NCBI RefSeq assembly: GCF_030704535.1 | Contig: NC_081821.1 | Coordinates: forward strand, 3,425,001 to 3,489,000 | Reading direction: 5' to 3' | Source of the DNA: Vitis vinifera | Lineage: Eukaryota > Streptophyta > Magnoliopsida > Vitales > Vitaceae | Length of the DNA stretch: 64,000 nucleotides | Part shown: positions 1-22,700 of the stretch, piece after piece | Layout: each line of letters begins with the position of its first letter | Numbering within the stretch: position 1 is the first letter of the stretch | Translations under genes and position numbers: made by a program | Notes under the pieces: model-generated | Told to the model about the DNA's origin: nothing | The model's database searches: none | Seen by the model: only the letters and a program-made list of their open reading frames with translations

Positions 1-11732
<11,732 letters not shown>

Positions 11733-13712
11733 GGGGGATATCTGGCACCAGATAAAGCGAAGCCAGTGGAAGAGAAATGATCAAATCCTTCAAATCTCAT
11801 TTATATATATAAAATAAGAACTGAATTTTCCCCATCTTTTTTGTTTTTTTGATATCCATAAATCTTGAGTAAGCAAAGCCCCCTTTTCCGAATCCGGGTT
11901 CAAGAAAATGTGGATTACTTGCAGGAGAATTACTGATTTTTATAGCTGCTTCTGCATCCTAATATTATTCTGGGTACTTCCACTTCTCTGTTTGGGTATT
12001 GCCATGCCAAGCCTTGGTTACACACATCTATGAAATCTTGTTCTCCTTTAATTTCTTTCTACCTGATAAGGCTGGAAGGGTTTTCAATTACGGTCTCCAA
12101 ACAGACCTGACTATCTTCATATTCAATTATAGTCTACTAAAACTAGTCTTTTTTGATTCGCTTCCATCTTCATCCTATTCTTGTTCCAAGTTTTACAAAT
12201 CAAACACGCCCTTATATAATTGGAAATTGGAAAATGACCACCCGGATAAATGGTGGAGGGTTTCCACAACTGTGGACAGCTAAGTTCAATAACTTTTTCT
12301 CCCAACCTGCAATATCGATGTGGAAAGTTGACATACTGTTTCTTTACTTTATCCGGATCTACAAGCCGATTCCTGGCGTAGTGAAGTGGGTTTTTGCAGA
12401 TGGGTGGATCAAATTTAATATTAACATTAGATTTGAAATTGTCAGTTTCCACTTGTTGGGTGTCTGTTTTGGAGTTGCATTTTTGTTTGGGCTCTCTTAA
12501 ATGATAAATAATGAGTGTGGGGTTTCTCTCGTCGGTCTATTCAATAGGTCGGTCCACTCCAACAAACCTTATAGATAGTGACATTTGTTTCATGTCTACA
12601 ACGAAAACGGGAATTGGAAATATTTTATGAAAATGATAAAATAATCTTCAAATTGCGAAAATAATCTTTCTTATATATATATATTTTAAAAATAATAATT
12701 TATTTTTAACATAAATGTCATTTATTATTTCAAATATTTATATATAAGTTTTTAAATAAAATGAGGTAAAAAAAAAAGATAAATAATTAAATTTCAAAAA
12801 ATAGGTTTTTACTTATCTTTTTAACCAAACCCATTAAATTATTTGGCATTAGAAAATGCTCCCAAAGCGATTTATTGTCTTAAAAAATATTTTTATTCTT
12901 TTACTTCCTATTTTCATTTTAATTCAATCAATTTTAGTTCATTATTATGTTTGATTAAAAGAGATAAAATAATTTTAGACATAATTTTGTTTTCAAGTAA
13001 TATTTTCTTTTAAAATTTACATAAAAATAATTTATTTATTTTTATAACCACTTACTTTTAGGGTGAATTATCAAAGTTACTTTTATAAATTTGAGAATAT
13101 TGATTTGATGATAAAAATTTCTTAAGATTAATTTTCAATTATTTTGAATAACAAAATTTTGTTTGAGAATACTTGTGGCTAATGCAAAAAAATTCAAAAC
13201 AATTTTTATATTTTTATTATTTCTTAAAATATTTTCAAAAATTAATTACTAAAAGGTCTCTTTTTAGTTTTTATAAGTAAAAAAACATTAAAAAAATATT
13301 TTTTTGTTTTAAAGAATAAAAAAATTGTTTTGAGAAGGGTTCCAAACGGGCGATGGAATCTAGGAGTCAACTATCGAGAAGAAAATCAGAATCCTTTTAA
13401 AATACTAATTTGTTTTTTTTGGGGATTATAATGTGGCAATAAAACTAATTTAAGAAATGTAATATATGGAATTAAAAAAATTAAAAAAAAACAATCGATA
13501 TGTATCCCGCCACTGAAGGAAATAAAGAAACAAAAATGAGAATAAAAAAAAAGAAGCTGTGGGCATTACTTTGGCCGGTAGTCTCTAACTAAGACTTGAC
13601 TGCTGCTTTAATCATGGAGTGGAGTGGCTAATGCCTAAATCATTGACAGGACGTGAAGCTGAAAGAAATCATTGAGAGAGACAGGGAAGGTGAAACAGAG
13701 AGAGAGAGCAGC
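11733..13712. other. PAPS 3' flank and AT-rich intergenic DNA
   Basis: The first several hundred bases are probably 3' UTR of the poly(A) polymerase. From about 12.6 to 13.5 kb the DNA is very AT-rich with many A or T runs and no gene-like ORF. Purine-rich GA repeats at 13,670-13,710 are probably the 5' UTR of the DUF599 gene. Confidence 0.5.
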
Positions 13713-16700
13713 ATGAAGGAGGAGCATCTGGATTACGTGGTGGTGCCGCTGGGTCTGGCGGTGATGGGTGCTTACCACGTATGGCTTTTCATCACTATTC
13801 TCCGCTCTCCCAGCCGCACTGTCATCGGCATCAATGCTCAGTCTCGCCGACAATGGGTCTTTTCCTTGATGGCTGTAAGTTCTCTTCTCTCTCCCCGTTT
13901 TTTTTTTTTTTTTCAAATTCCAACTCATATTTGCTTCACAATTCCCCAAAAAAAGAAAAAGAAAAGCGTACGGTGCTGCTCGAAGCCTGGTTATCTCAAT
14001 TGTTTTAGTTTAGTAAGCGGTGTGCAAAACATGGTGCTGTTTTTGTGAGTCTCTTTTCTGGTTTCTTGGTTTCCTTGATCTATGGAAGATGCAGAGAAAG
14101 TTGGAGAAAAATAAAGGGAACAAAGGTTGTTTATTGAAGACCTTATGTCCCTGTTTTATCTGATCTACTTGTTGGGGTTCAGTAGCTGCTGATGCTACTC
14201 ATTGTTGTGGAAATTCTGCTGCTTTAACTCCATCTTTTTTGTGGAAATTCGAATATTCTAGCTGATTCATTCTTGATTTCAGTAGTATATGAGATTTTCC
14301 AGGAAAGTTGGAGAGGAATTCAGAAACTACCCACAATACAATAGATTAGTTCTTGCTGTTTGATAACACTGGGCCTCCAATCATGGCAACCCAGAGAGAA
14401 TTTTGTTTTATTTTTATTTTTTAATTTTTTTAATGGAACTACAGAAGACTGCCAGATATAATGGGTAACAAGTTTTGCAATTGAATAACACCTTATCCCA
14501 TTGCTTCGTTGCAACTTTGTGCTTTGCAGTTATACGGTCTCTTGGACACATCCGGGCCCTGTCACAGTACTGTTGAGTGATTTGTGAATCTTATGACTTA
14601 GGCTTGGGTTGCTATAATGGCAGGCAAGAGGGTGCTAGGGAGAAGGCCTCTACCCTGAGTTTTTGGTGACTATTATACTCTGCTCCAAATTATTGTTAGG
14701 GGTTTTGTCTTTCTTAAGCAGTCTTTAAAAGTACATTGCCCCAAATTGTAACTAACTTTTTAGTTTATAATCTACAAACTTTTCCCTAAGTGTTCCTGCT
14801 TCCCCATTCCCCTTTCCCCTTTCCCCAGAGAAACCTGACAAGCCATCGAAGAAGAACATGATTTCATTAGAGATTTGATGACTTCTCTTTCTTGTAGGAA
14901 ACAAATCTGAAATTATTCCAACTTCTAACAGCTGGGCTATTATGCGAAAAATTGGTTTATTGAAGGAAGATATGGTAAAACATAGATTAAATCGTACAAA
15001 GTGTTAGAAAGCTAAATTGGTAGTTAGGCCTTTCCACAGGCTAGGGCCATTGATTATTGAAAAACTTTGCTCCTATTGCTAGGATGAACTCGATTTAGGT
15101 CCAATCATCTCTGGTACTGAGCCTGGATTGCTTATATTTTCAGTTAGATGTAAAGGATGCTTTCTTGCATGGTGATCTTCAGTAAGAAGTGCATATCATG
15201 TTTACCTTAGGTTTTAAAGTGTTTAAAAGTGGGGAGAAAGTATGGTATGCTACTAGAAGAAGCCCATGAAGCAACCATGTTGATTTTTTATATGGTGCTG
15301 ACTGGAAATGGTCCAATTGAAATTTCATCTTTGAAGGAGTAGTCAGGAAGAAAACTTAATTGGAGGACTTACAACCCTCATAATTCCTTGGCATTGAAAT
15401 AACATGGTTTGCTGAGGTATTTTTGTTTTAGAGAAACTTGAGTTTAAGGGTGGCAACCTGCAGGCAGACTCCTTTTACTAATCAAGGGATGTAATTGATA
15501 TTGATAGAAATGTTGAGATACACATCTCTTACTGGACCTGATAATTCTTATAATATGAGTGTGATTAGTCAGATATGCATTATCGTACTTCTTGTCATCT
15601 CAAGGCTGAGTATCTAGTGGTTTTTAAAGTCTGGTTCTGGTGAGGGAGTTATGCAACCAAAGCATGGCCATTGCCATATGCGAGTGGAAACTTATGCAGA
15701 TGCAGGGTGGACTGATTTTTATTCTATGAGAGATCTGTCTTGGCATCACACCTCCATGTGTTGAAACCTTGTAACTTGGCCAACTGAGTTCATTCAGTGA
15801 TATGAAGATTAAGTGCAGAAAGTGAGTTTCAAGCAGTAATCCTTGGGTTTCATGAAATCCTATGGTTGAGAATTCTTTTGGAGTTAGGCATGGAAGTTTA
15901 GTTGCATATGAATTTGTATTATGATATTTTTCTCAAGGAGATAAAGGTGGAAATTTAGTTGCCTTAGAATTTATATTGTGATAGCATCATAATAGGAGTC
16001 AGCATACAACTGGAATTCTTATTATTATTTTTTTCTTGATGGGAAAATAAAAAGGATTTTTTAAAAGCATCTAACAGAAAGGGGGTACAACCTAAAACAC
16101 CGGTAATAAGCACACTAAGGGAAAAAGAAAAGCAGATCAAAGGTATCTTCTGCCTAACACGTCAACAAAATCTAAAAAGAACCAGCATTAAGATCTGATG
16201 AAGCTAATGGCTAAGAAACAAAGCTTGTAAAAAAGGTGTTCTTCACTGGCAGTTTTGGATTTTCCTTGGCTTTGAAATTTCTTCTGTCTCCTTCCAAATG
16301 GATCAAATTATGCCCGAAGGAGCAAGACTCAGCAGCCTTCTTGTCCTTATCCGAACAAAACTACCGTTCCACCCCAATGTTTTCATAAGCTGGTGTTTAT
16401 ATGAATTTTCTCTGTTACGCCTCTAGAGCAAAGAAATTAATTTTGGGAGGTACCAAAGGAATCGAAATTTCCCTAGCAAGAAAAAAGAAAAGACCTTATT
16501 AAGTCCAAAAGGCTATGGAATGAATTACACTTTGTTAACATTCAGACCATCTCTTACGATCTTTTCTCACAACAATGGATTGGAGAAATGTGTTCACCAT
16601 CCCCAACTCTATATCAGGGAAGCCTCTATGAAAATGAGGGGATTAGTGAGCAACCACCAAGATCACCTAGAGGGGATTAGTGAGTCAATCACCAAGATCA

Positions 16701-19700
16701 CCCATCTTTTCAAAGATCCACCACCCTAGCATGTTTTTGCAAAAGCATTTTAAATGTATTCAATTGATGCTCCCCACACCACATGTCAAACTTAAAATTT
16801 GTGCAACAATCATTTACTACTGTAACAAACTTATTCTAATGAAGAGCTTCACACCCTTTTCTAATTGCCTTTCATAGGCCAATCTCATACCCCTCCTTAT
16901 TGTCCTTAGAGGTCTAACTATTCTCTTCCTCCCAAAACATATCTTGGGTGACTATGCCACACACGTGATTTTGCTCAATCACAAACCTCCAAAGTCACTT
17001 CCATATTAAAGCCTTTTTAGAAATAGAAAGAATTCTAATCCTGAGACTTTTCCTTCCTTTTTCAGAGCAAATAGTAGGCCACTTAACTAGGAGGATCTTT
17101 TTCTAAAAGTTACTGCCCCTCACAAGAATCTCAGTTAAATCTTCTCTAACCCGATCCTTACTACTCGTGGCATCAAAAACACCAAACTAAGGTAAGTTGG
17201 TGAAGCAGAAAGCTTTTAATGAAAGTAAACCTGCTCTCTTTGATAGATATCGCCTTTTCCAATTGAGTCTTTTTTGAGATTTTTTTTTTCTACTAAGCCC
17301 CAAGTCACTACTAATTTGAAAGAAGCACCCAAGAATAAGTCCAAGTAAATGGGAGACAACTTCCCCTACTTACAGCCATGGATTGAAACAAGTAAATCCA
17401 CATTTGCTCTTCTCTAAATTAATTGTCAACTCTCACTTCAAAATAAAAGAGAACCTAGTTCTCATGAAACAATCGTGTATTAGTCACATCATAGAAAAAC
17501 CAAGAATCATCATGGAGAACAAGTGAGAAGTATCCACTCTTCCTCTACTCTCCACCCTCACCTCGCTTTGAAACCTCTTATCTAGTCTCCTCTTCAAGAC
17601 AAACAACTTAAGGCTTCCATGACAAACACAAGCAAAGCAGAGGAAAAACAATCCGTCTTTCTCAGACCCCATGAGCTTGGAAAAAGGCCTATCAAAGACC
17701 CATTAACCAACTTAGAGAAATAGACTATATAGATGCAGAATTTTATCCACCTAATGCATTTCTAATCAAAACTTATTTTCTCCATTATAGCTAGCATAAA
17801 GATCCCAATTAACATGGTTGAAAATTTTCATGATATTTAACTGTTAAGCAACCCTTACTCCCTAACTCTTCAACCTAGAATCAATGACTTTGTATATGAT
17901 ACGCACCACATTAAGAATCTTTCTCCCTTCTAAAAAATTCATTTTTAGCATCAAACATCACCCAAAACTTTCCTCAATCTATTTTTCAGCACTTGACTCT
18001 ACAAGCCCTCGCCAAACTAATGAGATGGAAATTCTTAATGTTCTTCTCTTTTCTTTTGTTGGGAACAAAGACTTAAGGGTATGTTTGGTATAGGAGATGG
18101 AATGGAATAGCTATTCCACTATTTGGTATTCCTTATATTCTAAGGAATGGCTATTCCATTTCTACATAACCTTATTGGCTTTAGGTTTCTTAAGAATTCT
18201 AGCTAATGGGCCAATTAAAAAAAAATAAAATTAAAAAATATCCTTAATATAACATTCAAGATCTTTTACAATATGCTTTCTCATGAAATTCAACAAAAAA
18301 ATTTATCACTTCATGATGAATTGTTTCCAATTTCCTACTAGAAGGCCACGGAAAACCATCAAGGCTTAGAGCTTTACACCCATCCGAGACAAGAAAGAGC
18401 ACTTCCCAATTCACTTCATACACCAAATCGAACTCTTTAAAATAGATTCCATCAGAACTAAGCCTTCTAACCCTTGAATCCAAATACAGCCTCTTGAAAA
18501 AATCGGTGATCACTGCATTAATTTTTGAAGCCCCTTAAAGCCACACACCATTCACCCTTACTTTACTAATTAGGTTAATCCTCTTATGAGCATTAACAAC
18601 TCTGTGAATGAATTTGGCATTTTCATGCCCCCTTTTAAGCCACAAAGTCTAAGTTTTCTATTGCCATAAGGCTCTTCCATATCAGCTAGAATTTGAATTT
18701 TGTCAATTGAACTTCTTAAATTTTACCTTTTCCCTGTAAGATTCCTCCCCTCCCTCTACTCCCCCATTCCCTCCACTCCCACAACCACCCCCACCCCCCA
18801 ACTCTCCTTGTTATCCTAGAAATGAATATAATCCAAAGCACAAGCCTTACTAACAATTACACTACCAATATCCGAGAATATGAAACTAGAGGAATCCTTA
18901 AACTGATAACTTTCCCTCAGTTCTTAACTAGCTTCCCAAATTGTCTACTTAAGCCACATAATTTCAAATATGAAAGGATTTTTTCTCTCCCAATACTAGC
19001 GCAATCAAGAAGGATAGGATAATGCTTTGAGATCTATCTAGGTAGATCACATCGAGATACATCTAAAAGCTCTCTTCACAATCTAGAAAGGAGAAAGTGG
19101 TCTGAACATGATTTAGAATTTTCATCTTAACTTGCGCACCAAGTACAATGATCTTTGACCAAATGGTTATCCTATAAACTATAAATGTCAATAAACTTAG
19201 AAAAATCCCTTACTTTTAAGGACATTGTAACACAATTGCTATGCTCATGAGGGGGTTGAATCACACTAAAGTCAGCAAGAACACACCCATAAACCTTTAA
19301 TAGCCCCTAACTTCTCCCAATGTTCCCTTCTCTTTGCTCCCACCACATACCATACATTATAAAAAACATTTAAAGGAAACCATCCTCTTGGTCTTTGAAC
19401 TTATAGGACAGGGGAAAGGTTCCCTCCTCCATCTCCAAGAAATCCAAAACCTTATTTCTAAAACATAACCAATATCTCATTGAGCTCCTGGCATTGAATG
19501 GCTCGCTCCCAAACTTCTTACTAACTAATAGAAAATCACCTCCAATTTAGTCTCTTATATAAAAACCAAATCAACCTTATGATTTTGTACCAAAGCTTTC
19601 ACAACCACCATCCCATCCCCTACTCCCAAATCCACGTTAATTATACACCAACTAGTTGCCTGAGAGGAGCGTTAGAAAATACATTATGCTTTTAACTTGT

Positions 19701-22700
19701 ATATAAGAATATTTTGTAGAGGGTTGATCGGTTAAGAGAAACTTCTATCCTTCATTCTTCTATTTTTTATTAATTTGCCAAACAAATTGTTGGAGTATAA
19801 TATTTACATTGTGGGCCTAAATCCTAATAGATTAAGCTTTTAGGAAAGTTGCTTACTCAACATGGTATTAGAGCAGGTTCAGAAATGTTAATCACCATCC
19901 TTAACCCCTTTTTCCATCATCCTGCACTGGAAATCTAGAAATGCCATCTGCTGCTGCTGCCGCTAATATGGTGTTGCTGAAATCTCTGGTTTTCAATCCC
20001 CCGTGTTTCCTAAATCTGATATCTCTCTATCTATTGTGGCTTCTTCTGCACTGCCTGGAGCTAATACCTCTGTCACTGATGTTAAACTTAATGACTTAAA
20101 CTACATTCTCTGGTCAAAAGCAGTTGAAATTCATTTGATAGCGCAGAGGGAAGTTAAAATTCTTACATGATTTTTCTTCTCTAACATGCTCAAAAGGATT
20201 ATGATTCATGGTGAAAGGAAGACACTATAGTCATGGAACAGTATGAAGCCTCATATTCCTTTTACCACAATGTCTTTAAGTATGACAAATAAAATCTGGA
20301 ATGCACTTACACAAAGGTTTACATAGGATTAAAATATATCCTGAATTTATTATTTGTGTTCAACCATATTTTCATGTCAACAAGGTGATGATGCACTAAG
20401 TGAGTGTTATGGGAATTTCGAAGGATTATGGGAGGAACTCAATATCTATCATCCTCTAATAAATGGCATGGATGTACCTTGTTGACAAAGAAAAGTAAAT
20501 TCCTATTTGGCTTAATTCTATTATGAAAGTTTCAAGTATAACATTTTAACAGATCAGCAACTGCCTACAGTCAACAATGCCTATTCCGACCTTTAGAGAG
20601 GGATTATAGTAAGCTTCTTCTTTTCAGCCCACAACACACATGAAGCTTGCCCTAATTTCTCCTGCTGGTCGCAGGAGATGAATTATTTCTTAGTGTGGTT
20701 GTGGATGCCGTAGAGGTGGAAGAGATAGATATTGCACTTATTATGAACATGACAATCATGCATCTTAGAAGTGTTGGGTGAAGTTTGGAAACTAGCTTGG
20801 GCAAATCAAGTCCATCATGATCATGTGGATAAATTATATGCTTTAAAGGCTCCTGGCTCAAGTAGATGTTAGTGTTCTTTGTGTCCATTAATGTCCATTA
20901 TGATATGCTGCTACTGCAGTTTCTGCCTCTCATGTGCAGATATGGAGCTGCATAGTAGGTTTGTTAGAGCATGATGTACATTGTAGGCCTAAATCCTAAT
21001 AACTTAAGTTTTTAGAAAACCTTATTACTCTAGACAAATTGAACTTGATGATCTACCAATGTATTAAAAGCAACCCTTTCTTCAAATGGAACAAGAAGAT
21101 TTTGTTGTTAGTTTCTCACCTTGACTGAACAACCGTGTCTTTTCTTCCACCTCTAGCTTTTCTTGACATGGTTTCATTTCTTACTTGGTTGTTCTTGGTA
21201 TCGTATCAAAACTCATCCATTTGCACTACACTTAATTTTTATACATAAAAAATGGTCGGTCTTGGAGCTTTCTTATAAAAATTTCTTCGTTTTTGTAGGA
21301 CTATATATCCAAACCATACTCTAGATGCAGGTCCTCACTTCATGCATTTTACATTGATTTTCTAGGCAATATCCTCTCCTATAGGGTAAGAGTCACCTTG
21401 TACCTTGTGGTGGTGGTGGGTGAATAGTTTAGATGCAAGTCCTCACTTCATGCATTTTACTTCAATTTTCTAGGCAACTCTCCTATAGGGTAAGAGTCGC
21501 CTTGTGCCTTGTGGTGGCGGTGAGTGGGGGGCTAGTAGAGAAAAGAAAAAATGAACCCTAACCCCTCACCCCCACTCTTGAATCATATTCCTCTTTCCTT
21601 CCTCCCAAAAATAAATGTCTAACTATGCCATTGCTTTACTATGTCAACTTTTTTTTATAAGTATGCAATCAATATTAAGTTTAAAGTCACTAGAAGGGTT
21701 AAGAAGAAAAGACTCTAAGAAAAACAAAGGACTATAGCAGTAAATAGCTAATAGTAGCGCCTTGCACAAAAGATTCTATCGTAATAGATTCAAGAAAACC
21801 AAGTACGGAAGAATACTGTAGTCCTTACTGACCAAGTTACATGAGATTTGAAAGTGATTTCTTTTAGTTTCACCTCTGACAACTTGACCCTTTTAGGGGT
21901 TCTCTTTAAAGGTTCCTAAATCGTGCTCTATCCATTGCACATCCCTTCCTATGTCATGTTTCTTATGGATAATCTTTCTATGATGATGAAAATAGTCATA
22001 TTTGGGTTATCTCTTGGCTATACACATTTTTCCACTCATTTTAAAATATTGATCTCTATGAACATCATTTATAATATCCTGGTACTTCTATCATATAATT
22101 TATTTTTCTCTTTAATTTATTTATTTTTCTTTCTTTCATTTGGGCTCTTCCTTCACAAATATGTAGCTCAATTGGTTCAAGCATTGGATGTCAACTTGAG
22201 GCCATGTGTTTGAGTGTAGCCAACCTGCCAATAACAATGTTTTGAAGAGAATTATACCCCTAGTGTTGGTGCTAATAAATATTCAGGAGTTCATAACATT
22301 TTTGGTTTAGCAACAAATAATTATAAGGGATTCAAATGGTATTAACCAACTAGATTCAAGTTGGAGGCTTTTTTTTTTTTTTTTTTTGCAACTTTATACA
22401 ATTGCAACAAATAATAATGAGGATTATTTTATACAATTGCCACCAAAAGTTTGGTGGGTCATGAATATGCTTTATGAATGATTGGTTGTGCTTTATAACT
22501 TTACAAGGAAAGGGTGGTATTTTCTTTCTTAATCATGATATGTGGGTGCTCAATATTCATCTTTTATTCCATTTTACATATTCTTTCTTACAATACTGGC
22601 GTTGTTGCACATGTCATTGTGACCAAATTATGATGTTTTAGTATTTATTTAGAAAAATTTACAATACTAGTGTTCTTTATTTGATAGAAATGGAGAGGGC

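Noticed and set aside
13653..14048. 131-residue frame that would extend the DUF599 N-terminus and read into the intron
   Set aside because: Its start is GTG, its first residues are low-complexity GAGA translation, and it ignores the GTAAGT donor at 13,875.
22158..22240. tRNA-like A box (TAGCTCAATTGGTTCAAGCA) suggesting a tRNA or tRNA-derived SINE
   Set aside because: The B box is weak (TGTGTTTGAGTG), and no cloverleaf or SINE body could be supported.
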